Shown: positions 8,413-17,534, counted from the stretch's first letter. The stretch is 61,171 bases of DNA from Planctomycetota bacterium (GCA_016873165.1 VGXV01000022.1:1-61171); one strand, 5' to 3'. Program-made: numbers and translations. The notes: generated from the sequence alone by a model not told the origin.

Positions 8413-8714
8413 GTAACACTTTAGCTTTTTGAAAAAGACATCGGTTTCCCTTATTTTATAAGGCACCTCTAATATTGGAGCATGGAGCACATTTCACATC
8501 CATTAACTCCGCACTTTAGTGCGGAGATATCCACAATAAATACACCGGCTTTGGTAGAGACAGGTTTGAAACCTGTCTCTACAACCTGGTACAGTGAAAG
8601 ATATTGGGCTAACTATACTTCAGGGCTGAAGCCCATGATTATTTCTCCCCTTAACCCCATGCTGAAGCATGGGGTTAAGACAGGGGGTAATTTTTCAAAA
8701 AAGTAAAGTGTTAC
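8413..8714 (+). mobile_element. 302-bp MITE, copy 1 (IS66-like ends, 8-bp target duplication)
   Basis: The ends are inverted repeats beginning GTAACACTTTA (left at 8413, right ending at 8714). The 8-bp sequence ATATAGTT flanks both sides (8405-8412 and 8715-8722), a target-site duplication. Internally there are four palindromes: CTCCGCAC/GTGCGGAG (8507-8526), AGAGACAGGTTT/complement (8556-8580), GGGCT/AGCCC near 8630, and a 13-bp stem TTAACCCCATGCT/complement (8651-8678). A second, inverted copy lies at 53305-53604. Ends starting GTAA with 8-bp duplications fit the IS66 family as I know it. The element encodes no transposase. The short open frame inside (8482-8706) is translation of the palindromes, not a gene. 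Confidence 0.88.
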
Positions 8715-8816
8715 ATATAGTTGAATTTTGTTGACATAAGAAAATAAATATTGTAGCCTTATATCCTACTTGGTTATCGAAACATACTTTCGGTAACGTT
8801 TTTTTTGGCGTTAAAC

Positions 8817-8889
8817 GCCCCCATCGTCTAGAGGCCCAGGATGCCAGGTTCTCAGCCTGGAGACAGGGGTTCAAATCCCCTTGGGGGTA
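8817..8889 (+). tRNA. tRNA-Glu (anticodon CTC)
   Basis: Acceptor GCCCCCA (8817-8823) pairs with TGGGGGT (8882-8888), with one G-U pair. The anticodon stem CCAGG/CCTGG surrounds loop TTCTCAG, giving anticodon CTC. The T arm is AGGGGTTCAAATCCCCT. The D-arm sequence TCGTCTAGAGGCCCAGGA is typical of tRNA-Glu. CCA is not encoded. It stands alone, about 100 bases after the MITE. Confidence 0.93.
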
Positions 8890-9054
8890 TATTGAGAAGT
8901 GTAAAACAGAGAGGTTTTTGATAATAAAATTCGAAAACCTTTTTCCCAAATGCCTGCCCGAATGATTCAAGTCTATGATACGAATTAAGAAACCATGCCG
9001 AAAAAGAGATTTATCTTAAAACTATAGTATTCGTTTGATGAGTCTTATTTTGTT

Positions 9055-10572
9055 ATGAATATTAATAAAAAAAGGATACTGGTTCTATTTTCAATTAATG
9101 TATTCATAATCATCCACATTCTATTGTGGTATACATATGGATTCCGGAAGGTGGGAACATTCAGCTTAAATGGCATTGTTAACCTTTTTGGGTTTGGCCT
9201 GCTAAATTCCGCCGCCGTTTTTTTTATTATTGTTGTTGCAGTGACAGTATTTTTTGGAAGGGTTTTCTGCGGATGGGGATGTCACTTTGCTTTTTTCCAG
9301 GAACTTGCTTTGCGAGCGCTTCATAAATGCGGAATACGTCCTTCCATTATTCATTCCAAAGCAAATATCATACAATACGTATTTCTTCTGAAAACAATCA
9401 CTGCCATTTTTGAATTCTGGCACATTTACGGTTTCCCGCAATTCCACATTAATATTGGCGATACACAGGTTATAACACCGGATCTTCCACGCAGTCCTGT
9501 TATCATTGCATTATTTATTTTATTTGATGCGTTTCTCTTTGTTTATCTTATGGGTTCGAGGGCATTCTGCAGATATGTGTGCCCATGGGCTCCTCTGCTT
9601 GCACTATTTGAGAATGTTAGTTTTTGGCGAATAAGAAAAATTCGGGAATGCACCGGGTGTATGAGTTGTACGAAAAATTGCACAATGGGGATAACGGTAC
9701 ACGAAGAGATCGCTCAGCATAGCGCGGTGGTAAGCGCAAGTTGTATACGATGCCTTTCCTGTAAGGGTGCTTGTCAAAACGGAACATTAGATTATAAATT
9801 TGGCATCAATGCACTATCTGTTACCCGCACATTCAGGTGGTTGATTCCGAAAGTGAGCAATTATAATATCTATGCCGAATTGATTCTCATTTTTTGCGGA
9901 ATAATTACTGCATTTTATACACAAAAATATTTGGGTAGTTTTCAGACGTTTCTTGGCGCAGCATGGGGATTGTGTTTTGCCGTGATACTACTAAAAATAC
10001 TTGAAAGGAAGCGTATAACAATAACAGAAACTGTTCTTGAAAAAAGAAGTTTTCCGGCGGTTAGTTTAATAGTGTTATCTACTCTTGTGTGGTGTTGGGG
10101 AACATTTGCGCCTCATGAAACGCGTCTGTTAATGCGGGGCAACAGATTTATGGATCGTATGGAGTATGAAAAGGCAATAGTGACATTTACAAACGCGGTG
10201 AATGAATATCCGTCAAATAAGCAAATACGTTCCTCACTTGCTTTGGCATATAAAAATGCCGGCAACTATGAAAAAGCGATAATCGAGTACAGGACGCTTC
10301 TTGCGGAAGACCCTGAAAATGCCGTTTTGCGTAATAATCTTGGAACTGTTTATTATCGAAAAGGAGAGTATGATGCAGCTATCGAAGAATACAAAAAGGC
10401 TATTGTGTTTGACAACGGTCTCACTGCTGCTTATGGGAATATCGGTTTAATATTTTTAGAGAAGGGAAATATTGAAGAAGCCGTTTATTATTTGGAAAAT
10501 GTGTTTGCAACAGAGGAGGAAATGTATCAATATCTTTTAACTTATTTTGGGTCTAAACAAGGACAGATATAG
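9055..10572 (+). CDS. NapH/CcoG-like membrane polyferredoxin with C-terminal TPR domain
   Basis: 505 residues. N-terminal and central membrane helices carry the paired motifs FCGWGC (Cys72, Cys76) and FCRYVCPW (Cys172, Cys176) typical of NapH/NosR/CcoG-type quinol-linked iron-sulfur proteins. Two [4Fe-4S] motifs follow: Cys199/202/205/209 and Cys230/233/236/240. After further membrane segments (about 272-350) comes a periplasmic-type region with three to four TPR repeats (360-495). NapH relatives transfer electrons from quinol to periplasmic reductases or assist metal-enzyme maturation. The TPR fusion is not part of classical NapH and may recruit a partner. A small zinc-ribbon gene follows 10 bases later. 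Confidence 0.82.
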   Translation: MNINKKRILVLFSINVFIIIHILLWYTYGFRKVGTFSLNGIVNLFGFGLLNSAAVFFIIVVAVTVFFGRVFCGWGCHFAFFQELALRALHKCGIRPSIIHSKANIIQYVFLLKTITAIFEFWHIYGFPQFHINIGDTQVITPDLPRSPVIIALFILFDAFLFVYLMGSRAFCRYVCPWAPLLALFENVSFWRIRKIRECTGCMSCTKNCTMGITVHEEIAQHSAVVSASCIRCLSCKGACQNGTLDYKFGINALSVTRTFRWLIPKVSNYNIYAELILIFCGIITAFYTQKYLGSFQTFLGAAWGLCFAVILLKILERKRITITETVLEKRSFPAVSLIVLSTLVWCWGTFAPHETRLLMRGNRFMDRMEYEKAIVTFTNAVNEYPSNKQIRSSLALAYKNAGNYEKAIIEYRTLLAEDPENAVLRNNLGTVYYRKGEYDAAIEEYKKAIVFDNGLTAAYGNIGLIFLEKGNIEEAVYYLENVFATEEEMYQYLLTYFGSKQGQI

Positions 10573-10582
10573 GAGGAAAATT

Positions 10583-10903
10583 ATGGCTGTTTATACGTGT
10601 GGAACGTGTGGCATGACGACAACAAATAAAGGGCATTTATGCAAACCGGTCGAGACGCAAAAGGCGGTGGCATGTTATTATTGTGGCGTGGTAACCAGCG
10701 ACCCGCGCCATGTATGCGCTCCTAAACTTGTAACACTTAAATACGTATGTAATTCCTGCGGCCGCGTTGCTCCTAAGCGCGACCTGCTTTGCAATCCTGC
10801 GCCAATACCAAAAGAAAAAAAGAAGGCAAAAACATCTGCTACAAAAAACGTGACAAAAGCAAAAGGCACAAAAACAGCAGCAAAAGCAAAAAAGAAGAAA
10901 TAA
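10583..10903 (+). CDS. Zinc-ribbon protein with lysine/alanine-rich tail
   Basis: 106 residues from ATG 10583, chosen because AGGAGG lies 5-6 bases upstream; the longer in-frame version overlaps the preceding gene and lacks a site. Residues 1-75 contain three CxxC knuckles (CGTCGM, CYYCGV, CNSCGR), each followed by a single C after an H-L or H-V type spacing (HLC, HVC, LLC), consistent with three small zinc ribbons. The last 30 residues are almost only K, A and T, resembling histone H1-like nucleic-acid-binding tails. Function is unknown; DNA or RNA binding is plausible. It is translated directly after the NapH-like gene and probably co-transcribed. Confidence 0.75.
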   Translation: MAVYTCGTCGMTTTNKGHLCKPVETQKAVACYYCGVVTSDPRHVCAPKLVTLKYVCNSCGRVAPKRDLLCNPAPIPKEKKKAKTSATKNVTKAKGTKTAAKAKKKK

Positions 10904-10938
10904 AAATAGTTTTATCATATCTTCGGTGACTTTTAACC

Positions 10939-10963
10939 GTAGGGTGGGCATTGCCCACCCTAC
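10939..10963. repeat. 12-bp palindromic repeat between convergent genes
   Basis: GTAGGGTGGGCA at 10939-10950 and its exact complement at 10952-10963 are separated by one base. This hairpin lies between the zinc-ribbon gene and the convergent helicase gene. The sequence type is a common intergenic palindrome in many bacteria and may double as a terminator, although no T tract follows on either strand. Confidence 0.65.
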
Positions 10964-10985
10964 AGGAATTTGAAATTTCTAAACA

Positions 10986-13900
10986 TTAAATTAATACAGA
11001 CTTTCCTATTCGGAGAAAAATAATTTTAAATACAGGGTTATTGATTTTCAGACAACGTTTTACTGCCTCCGTATAAATATTTTTCTGAGTGTGGTATTTA
11101 TGTGTGGAAAAGGATGTCTCTTTTAAATGTGTTTCTTCTGTTTTATAATCGGCAATAATTGTTAATCCTTCAAATTCGTAAATAATATCAATTGTGCCTC
11201 TCATTATTTGTCCATCCCACTGAAGGAGTATCGGCATTTCACGCCCGATTATCATGGCATTCTTTAGTTCATTGTATGCTTCGGAATGAAAGAAATTGGT
11301 GAGTATGTTGACAATTTCCGTTTTTATAAAATTGAATATTGTTTGGTGAGTGTTTGTTTTGTTAATGTTTATTAAGATTAAGGAATTTATTAAGTCCTGA
11401 AATTCCTGCTGTGTTCCCTGATAATCCCATTTTTCCAGAACTTGGTGACATAAAGTGCCAATTGTTGCAGCATGTTTTCGCTGCATTTCTGTGGAGCTTC
11501 CGTTTTTGTTGTGAGCAGAAATTTCATAATGCATGGGAGTATCTTCTTCACATAAAGCAGAGGGAGATATAAACAACGGCTGTGCTATTTCTTTCAGCAT
11601 TGCTTGTTTTCGGTTATTCCATACCTGGACAAAAGAATTCCAGTCCACATTCCATTTGTTTCCTTCTGTTTTTGAAACGAAGCGTCTTGTGCCATCATAT
11701 TTAAAATTTTCAAAAAATATTTCGCTGACACCGAAAGTAACTTTTACAGGCTGACCGGAAGCTGTATGAAGTTCATTATTAAGCTCGATGCCGTATGCGT
11801 CATGGAGAGATTTCGTGATTAATCCGATATATGACTTGTTGTTGCTCTTTAGTGTGCCTGTAAGAATTAAACGTTCTTTTGCTCTTGTCATGGCGACATA
11901 CAGAACACGTTTTTCTTCTTCCCATGCACGTTCATTTATCTTATTCTCAATAACGATGCTTTGAAGATTCCTCAGTTGCTGTTCGCCTTTGCCAAGCGCT
12001 ATTCCTGTGGAAGATGTATTCCAGTCAAACACGGCGGAATCAGTTGTTTCGTTGTCCTTTTTTACTTCACCATGTAAATTTCCCAGAATTACCACGGGAA
12101 ATTCCAATCCCTTTGATTTGTGAATGGTGAGAACTTTCACCACATCGAGTGTCTCGTCGGAAAGGGGGCTTTCTCCTTCTTCTTTTGCATCGTCTATGTA
12201 TTGTTTCATGCTGTTTATGAAATGTTTAAGAGAAATGCCCTGAATTTGTTCTAATTTGCAGGCTATTTGGTAAAATTTCTGAAGGTTTGCAAGTTTCTGT
12301 TCTCCCTGCCATGAACTTGCGGTTATGCCGGTAAAGTGGGGATCATGAATGATTTCTGAAATGAGACGAGAGACAGGGATAATTCCCGAGCGTACATGGT
12401 AGTTTCTTAGAAATGCATAAAAGCCGTTTATTGTCTCTTCCAGACCGGTTTTATTTGAGATTGTTTTGCGGTAATCGAGCAGTTCATTCGTTTTAAGGAG
12501 ATATATTTCGTTATCCGTAAAACCTGCAAAAGGTGAACGCAAAGTGCCAACCAGGGCAACAGTGTCAAAGGGATTTTCAATTGCTCTTAAAAGATTCATG
12601 AAATCGATAATTTCCTGGGTTGTATAAAAATATTTTTCTCCTTCCACAATAAAAGGTATATTGTGCTCTTTTAAGGATTCAACGTAAGGCCGTATTTGTG
12701 TGAATGAACGCAAAAGCAGAGCGATATCTTTGTATTTAAGTTTAGGAAGAAAGTTATTTTCCAACGTATTATGAGTATTGCCGCACGACACATTAGCTTT
12801 TATCCACTTTGCAATCCAATCGGCTTCTGCCTCTCTGGCGCTTTCCGCAGTTAATGCTTCCCCGTTGATACCGGAAACACTTATAATCTGAACTTTTTGA
12901 AAACAATGAGATGGATCACGGTTGGCATGAATAGGTATGTATTTTGGTTGCAGACCTTGTTGTTCTGTTATTATTTTTTCATCAAAAAGGTCATTTACCA
13001 CATTTATAATGCCCGAATGACTTCGAAAATTTTCCTGCAGGTTGAGCGGCGCTTCATTGTCACAAATTTGTTTGACAACGTGTTCATACGCTTCAATATC
13101 CGCTCTTCGAAAAGAATAAATAGATTGTTTTGGGTCTCCAACGATAAAAAGTTTTCCCGGTTCAAGAGGTATATTATGTATGGTGTCGCTGTGATTATGT
13201 ATCTTTTCAGAAAGAAAAAGAATTATATCGTATTGGATGGGGTCTGTGTCTTGAAATTCATCCACAAGAATTGCCGTATATTCGTTTTTGAGCGCAGCTC
13301 TGATACGGCGATACGTATCGTTTTGCAGCAAATTTCTCGTAAGGGTCAGAAGTCCGTCAAATGAAACATATCCCTGAGACAGGTAGATTTGCTGAAAGGT
13401 TTTGGCAAACGGCAAAATAAGATTTAATATTGTCTTAACGAAAGGTTCGTCAACGCATTGTAATTTTTTTAGGAGGATACGGCATTTTTTGACAGTGTCC
13501 TGTGCAATAGGAAAATCTTCTTCCCTCCATCCGGTTTTTGCCGTGGAGATAGATTTTTCGAAGTCATACGTTATATTGTTTAAGCAATCAATGCTATGAG
13601 TTTTTAATGCGTTAAAAATATTTGAGAGTTCCTGCAGTTGTAACAAGAGTTTGTTGTTTGATTTTTGGCATTTTGGAATGATAGTGTTGATAGTATTAAA
13701 GCAGGGATTTATTAATGAATGAATATATGAGGAGTTGTCTGATTTCTGTGACAGTGTATCTAAAGGGATGGAAAAACCTGATAAACGTTTTGTGAGCGAT
13801 TTAATTGAATCAAGTTCTATTCTTGTTAAAACGTTTTTCCATGTTGATGAATTATTTGAGGTAAGCGATAATTCTGTATCGAGCCATTTAACCCATTCTT

Positions 13901-14411
13901 TTTCAAAAAGATCTTCAAATATGGACCCTTCATCAACGGTAAAACCTGGGGTTACTCCCGATTCTATTGGGAACATGCGGAGAATATATGCGGCAAAACT
14001 ATGAATTGTGCAAACCATGGCCTTGTCCATATCTTCCAGAGACTTCAATGTTCGCCGTTCAATTTCACTATAGGTCATGTGATACGTTGTTTGTAAACGA
14101 GCAATAAATGTATCAGCATTTTGTTGTTCCTCCTGATTACAAGCGCCTTTTATTGCTGCCGCTATTTTTTCCAGTTCTTCCATGAGACGGATTTTCATAT
14201 CGCTGGCAGCCTTCTCTGTAAATGTCAATGCAACGATTTTCAGAATAGGACTTTCCACCGATTGGAGGCTTTTGTGTGCTAAGAGAATATGCAACATTCT
14301 TTGCACTAAAATAGTAGTTTTGCCTGTTCCCGCGCCGGCGGTAAGCACAATATTTTTGTCCTGCTCAGATACCGCTAATTCCCGTGTTTTAATATCAATG
14401 GGTTCATGCAT
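10986..14411 (-). CDS. AddA-like UvrD-family helicase with PD-(D/E)XK nuclease domain
   Basis: 1141 residues, the usual AddA/RecB size. The Walker A motif GAGTGKTT lies near residues 27-34, with downstream SF1 motifs: the ALVDEFQDTDPIQ region, GDPKQSIYSFRRAD, ENFRS, and the late LTIHKSKGLEFPVV and VAMTRAKERL blocks. The C-terminus has GTIDIIYEF...IIADYKTEE, the RecB/AddA nuclease core (D...DYK). Such enzymes process double-strand ends for recombination. No addB-like partner lies beside it; the upstream neighbour is divergent plsC. There is no clear ribosome-binding site before the ATG. A solitary RecB-like helicase is an alternative name. Confidence 0.88.
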   Translation of the reverse strand: MHEPIDIKTRELAVSEQDKNIVLTAGAGTGKTTILVQRMLHILLAHKSLQSVESPILKIVALTFTEKAASDMKIRLMEELEKIAAAIKGACNQEEQQNADTFIARLQTTYHMTYSEIERRTLKSLEDMDKAMVCTIHSFAAYILRMFPIESGVTPGFTVDEGSIFEDLFEKEWVKWLDTELSLTSNNSSTWKNVLTRIELDSIKSLTKRLSGFSIPLDTLSQKSDNSSYIHSLINPCFNTINTIIPKCQKSNNKLLLQLQELSNIFNALKTHSIDCLNNITYDFEKSISTAKTGWREEDFPIAQDTVKKCRILLKKLQCVDEPFVKTILNLILPFAKTFQQIYLSQGYVSFDGLLTLTRNLLQNDTYRRIRAALKNEYTAILVDEFQDTDPIQYDIILFLSEKIHNHSDTIHNIPLEPGKLFIVGDPKQSIYSFRRADIEAYEHVVKQICDNEAPLNLQENFRSHSGIINVVNDLFDEKIITEQQGLQPKYIPIHANRDPSHCFQKVQIISVSGINGEALTAESAREAEADWIAKWIKANVSCGNTHNTLENNFLPKLKYKDIALLLRSFTQIRPYVESLKEHNIPFIVEGEKYFYTTQEIIDFMNLLRAIENPFDTVALVGTLRSPFAGFTDNEIYLLKTNELLDYRKTISNKTGLEETINGFYAFLRNYHVRSGIIPVSRLISEIIHDPHFTGITASSWQGEQKLANLQKFYQIACKLEQIQGISLKHFINSMKQYIDDAKEEGESPLSDETLDVVKVLTIHKSKGLEFPVVILGNLHGEVKKDNETTDSAVFDWNTSSTGIALGKGEQQLRNLQSIVIENKINERAWEEEKRVLYVAMTRAKERLILTGTLKSNNKSYIGLITKSLHDAYGIELNNELHTASGQPVKVTFGVSEIFFENFKYDGTRRFVSKTEGNKWNVDWNSFVQVWNNRKQAMLKEIAQPLFISPSALCEEDTPMHYEISAHNKNGSSTEMQRKHAATIGTLCHQVLEKWDYQGTQQEFQDLINSLILININKTNTHQTIFNFIKTEIVNILTNFFHSEAYNELKNAMIIGREMPILLQWDGQIMRGTIDIIYEFEGLTIIADYKTEETHLKETSFSTHKYHTQKNIYTEAVKRCLKINNPVFKIIFLRIGKSVLI

Positions 14412-14539
14412 AAAATATGTATGTTAGGAATATAAATATCGCTAATGTTTTAAGTAGATAGGGTTTATTAAAATGATATAATATCACATTTATATGATTT
14501 ATTGTATCTATCTTCATAGTATCTTATTCGTGGGAAAGA

Positions 14540-15169
14540 ATGTATTTGAGAATTTTAAATGAGATTTTTTTCCTGTTTTTAAAGATCGTTGGTATTATTT
14601 TGTTAAAGTTAATTTACCGGATAGAATCAGTAAACAAGAATTCCATTCCTCGTACCGGCCCTCTTATCGTTGTGGCAAATCATTTCAGCTATATGGATCC
14701 GATTGTGCTTCAGACAATGTTTCCAAGGCGCATTTCGTTTTTAATGACCGAGATATATTATGAAGGCAAGTTGAACCGGCTTTTTAAACTGTTACATTGT
14801 ATTTGTGTTCGACAAGAAGGGCCAAACACCGCTTCAATCAGAGAAGGGTTAACGGTGCTTAAGAAAAGCGGCGTTTTGGGGATTTTTCCGGAAGGCAGTG
14901 TGAGTAAAGAAGGTGTTTTACAATCCGGGAATCCCGGAATAGGTTTTTTTGTGTTGAAAAGCGGTGTCAAAGTTGTGCCGGCGTTTATAACGGGTACATA
15001 TGAGGCATTGCCAAAAGGGGCAAAAATTCCCAAAAGAACAAAAATCAAAATACATTTTGGACTGCCTATTGGCTTTGAAAATGTGGGAATTGGCAAAAAT
15101 GATCGGGAGAGGATTGTTGAAATTACAAATGAAGTTATGAAACAAATTAAAGGTTTATCGATGCAATAA
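14540..15169 (+). CDS. 1-acylglycerol-3-phosphate acyltransferase family protein (PlsC-like)
   Basis: 209 residues with an N-terminal hydrophobic anchor. The acyltransferase motifs are in order: H48-x4-D53 in NHFSYMDP, FPEGSVSKEG near residue 120, and a VVPAFITGT block. This family acylates lysophosphatidic acid or related lipids at the inner membrane. A GGGAAAG site precedes the ATG. A second paralogue lies at 40.3 kb on the other strand, with the more canonical FPEGTRSEDG. The present copy's GSVS in place of GTRS may shift substrate preference; that is inference. It ends at a shared terminator facing the RCC1 gene. Confidence 0.87.
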   Translation: MYLRILNEIFFLFLKIVGIILLKLIYRIESVNKNSIPRTGPLIVVANHFSYMDPIVLQTMFPRRISFLMTEIYYEGKLNRLFKLLHCICVRQEGPNTASIREGLTVLKKSGVLGIFPEGSVSKEGVLQSGNPGIGFFVLKSGVKVVPAFITGTYEALPKGAKIPKRTKIKIHFGLPIGFENVGIGKNDRERIVEITNEVMKQIKGLSMQ

Positions 15170-15197
15170 TTTATCCGAATAACACACTCTAAAAGAA

Positions 15198-15230
15198 AAG
15201 GGGGATTTCATTTTCCATGAAATCCCCCTT
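15198..15230. terminator. Bidirectional terminator between plsC and the RCC1 gene
   Basis: A perfect 14-bp stem, AAGGGGGATTTCAT at 15198-15211 with its complement at 15217-15230, encloses a 5-base loop. It sits between two convergent genes. A-rich sequence before and T-containing sequence after allow it to work on either strand. Confidence 0.8.
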
Positions 15231-15260
15231 ATTTGAATTATGTATAAGGTAAAATAGCTA

Positions 15261-17036
15261 TTATTTGACTTTTACCTTTATCTTTTCCTTCTTGCCGCCA
15301 GCCTTAACGGTGATCTTGGCTTTGCCTTTTGAACTTGCGGTAACTGTAAAAGATGCCTCGCCATTTTCGTCTGAAGTTAGTTTGTCAGGTGAGACAGTAA
15401 TACGCCGTTTTCCGCTCTTATTAAGTTTTACCGTGATACTTTCTCCTTCAACCAGACAATCATCTTCTCCGGTTACAGTCAGTGTCACTTCTGCACTTTC
15501 TCCGACTTTGAGGTTTAATCTATTTGTATCTGCCTCAATGTCTTCTGTTTCACAGTCGCCTGTTGCGCAGCCTTCAGTAGCGCCAACATTTAAATCGATT
15601 GTTTTTGGTGTTTTGCTATTTTTGGTAGAGCCGTCACCCAGTTGGCCTTCGTCATTTAATCCCCAAACATACACCTTGCCATTGCAAGTGATTGCAAGGC
15701 TATGGTATTCTCCTGCGGCAACATACACGATATCTTTTAACCCGGTGGCGTCAATCGGCTCTGAGCTGCTTCTTGTAGAACCATCTCCGAGTTGCCCTTC
15801 ATCGTTTAATCCCCAGGATTTCACTTTGCCGTCCTGTATGGCAAGGCTATGGTCGCTTCCACATGCAATGGCTGAAATATTTGCAATATCGATGACTTCT
15901 ACGGGTGTTGAGCTATTGATGGTAGAACCGTCGCCCAATTGTCCTTCATCATTAAGTCCCCATGCCCATACCTTTCCATCATTGTCGAGCGCCAGGCTAA
16001 ACGTTGTGCCTGCACAAACAGCATCAACGTTGCTCAGTCCTTCAACTTGTACAGGGGTTAATACCGGATTGGCGCTTGTTTCTCCATTGCCGATTTGCCC
16101 TACATCATTTAATCCCCATGCGTAAACAAAACCATCTTCGGTAACTGCCAAACCATGTGCATCACCTGCTGAAATTCCTTTTATAGAGGGCAGACCGCTT
16201 ACTATGACAGGAGTGCTGCTTGGTTCATCAGTGCCATTGCCAAGCTGTCCGTCGCTGTTGGCGCCCCATGTGACTACCGAACCGTTTGAGAGCAATGCCA
16301 TGGAGTATTCTCCGCCGGCAGAAATTGCAATTACATCGGTAAGGTTAGGTATCTGAACAGGAACATTGCTGCTTTCCTCCGTTGTTCCTCCGCCGAGTTG
16401 GCCGTCGCCATTATATCCCCATGCCCAAATACGACTGGTTGCGTCAAGCGCCAAATTATGATCGCCGCCGCAATCTACTGCGATAATGGTGGTAAGATCG
16501 TCAATCTGAACAGCTACAGGAGTTGTTTGACTGCTGTTTGTTCCATCCCCCAACTGCCCATCCTCGTTAATTCCCCATGCCCATAATTTTCCATCGGAAT
16601 CTAATGCAACACTATGGGTCCATCCACCTGAAATTTGTGGATTTACAGCTCCCGGTGTCGGTTGTGGTTCTGGTGATGGTCTTGGTCCAGGACCTGTTCC
16701 CGTTGGCTGTGGCCGTGGAGAGAAACTAGGTTGAGGCGGAGTTCCTGACGGCTGTGGCTGTGGAGAGAAGCTCGGTTGAGGAGGAGTCCCTGATGGCTGT
16801 GGCCGCGGAGAGAAACTAGGTTGCGGAGGAGTCCCTGATGGCTGTGGCCGTGGAGAGAAACTTGGTTGAGGCGGAGTTCCTGATGGCTGTGGCCGCGGAG
16901 AAAAATTCGGTTGAGGTTGAGTGCCCGTAGGTTGGGGTATTTGTGCATAAGCGAGATGATCACTTACGTAAAAAAAAGTCATTGTAAAAAGTAGAACAGA
17001 TATTATTGGTAAACCAAAAAAGCGTTTTTTAATCAT
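15261..17036 (-). CDS. Secreted RCC1-repeat protein with proline-rich linker and Ig-like tail
   Basis: 591 residues. A signal peptide (about residues 1-31, ending AYA-Q) leads into a linker of five 15-residue repeats of the type QPSGTPPQPSFSPRP. Next come about seven RCC1 repeats of roughly 50 residues (GGWTHSVALDSDGKLWAWG...GQLGDGT), expected to form a seven-bladed propeller. The C-terminal ~100 residues (after a CATGDCET motif) resemble a bacterial Ig-like or invasin-type domain ending in alternating V-K residues. Extracellular or surface location is likely; ligand unknown. It has no obvious sorting signal such as PEP-CTERM. It stands alone behind a long non-coding upstream region. Confidence 0.85.
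   Translation of the reverse strand: MIKKRFFGLPIISVLLFTMTFFYVSDHLAYAQIPQPTGTQPQPNFSPRPQPSGTPPQPSFSPRPQPSGTPPQPSFSPRPQPSGTPPQPSFSPQPQPSGTPPQPSFSPRPQPTGTGPGPRPSPEPQPTPGAVNPQISGGWTHSVALDSDGKLWAWGINEDGQLGDGTNSSQTTPVAVQIDDLTTIIAVDCGGDHNLALDATSRIWAWGYNGDGQLGGGTTEESSNVPVQIPNLTDVIAISAGGEYSMALLSNGSVVTWGANSDGQLGNGTDEPSSTPVIVSGLPSIKGISAGDAHGLAVTEDGFVYAWGLNDVGQIGNGETSANPVLTPVQVEGLSNVDAVCAGTTFSLALDNDGKVWAWGLNDEGQLGDGSTINSSTPVEVIDIANISAIACGSDHSLAIQDGKVKSWGLNDEGQLGDGSTRSSSEPIDATGLKDIVYVAAGEYHSLAITCNGKVYVWGLNDEGQLGDGSTKNSKTPKTIDLNVGATEGCATGDCETEDIEADTNRLNLKVGESAEVTLTVTGEDDCLVEGESITVKLNKSGKRRITVSPDKLTSDENGEASFTVTASSKGKAKITVKAGGKKEKIKVKVK
16692..16934 (-). repeat. 45-bp in-frame tandem repeats encoding the proline-rich linker
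   Basis: Five near-identical 45-base units encode QPSGTPPQPSFSPRP-type 15-residue repeats. Differences between units are mostly silent or single-residue (R/Q), so expansion or contraction by slippage is likely among strains. The repeat also creates spurious open frames in other phases. Boundaries are approximate. Confidence 0.8.
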
Positions 17037-17534
17037 TAAATTCCCCTTTCTTTTAGTAAAAATGCGACAAACAAATAGATTGTTTAATAATCAGAAAATA
17101 AGTTTTCCCCTCTCTCCTTTCTCTTTATAAAAATGTCATTCAGAATTTGTTTTAAAAATTCATATTTAAAGCAGTTGATAATAAAGACAAATCTTAATAA
17201 AATTTCGATTAAGCTAACAAATAAAAGAACTTATGTCAAGTTATTTGCATTGTTTGGATTAGTGATGGTCTATATTGAAAATTATAAATAATACTATAAA
17301 AAAGAATTCGATTATCATATTTTAAGTGAAGACGTCTTGCAACAATATCAAATACAAATATGTAATTGATATACAATTGACATGGACATATAAAAACTAA
17401 ATTATGATTTTATGAGTGAGCGATATGAAAAATGAGAATTATTGAAAAATATTGGAAGAAGTGCTATTTAAAAAATATTTGCTTTAAAAACTATCCCTCC
17501 TCTGCTACATTACTACCTTAAAGAAGGAGAAATT
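17037..17534. other. AT-rich intergenic region upstream of the RCC1 gene and the PilZ unit
   Basis: 498 bases without a credible gene. They separate divergent units: the RCC1 gene to the left and the small-peptide/PilZ unit to the right. A TTGACA occurs at 17377-17382, but the best -10 (TATGAT) sits 20 bases away, so it is only a weak promoter candidate. No terminator or conserved RNA structure was recognised. Confidence 0.5.

Noticed and set aside
8482-8706. 74-codon open frame inside MITE copy 1
   Set aside because: It is translation of the palindromes of the mobile element; copy 2 does not preserve it as a gene and there is no ribosome-binding site.
10637-10951. 104-codon minus-strand frame across the zinc-ribbon gene
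   Set aside because: It is the complement of the lysine-rich tail, giving a run of C and F. The plus-strand gene has an AGGAGG site and paired CxxC motifs.
15265-16125. 286-codon frame antisense to the RCC1 gene
   Set aside because: It is the complement of repetitive RCC1 coding sequence, low in complexity and without a start signal. The RCC1 protein is convincing on the minus strand.
16643-16963. 106-codon frame overlapping the proline-rich repeats
   Set aside because: It is a phase shadow of the 45-bp tandem repeats, made of repeated histidine/leucine/serine-rich units, not a protein family.
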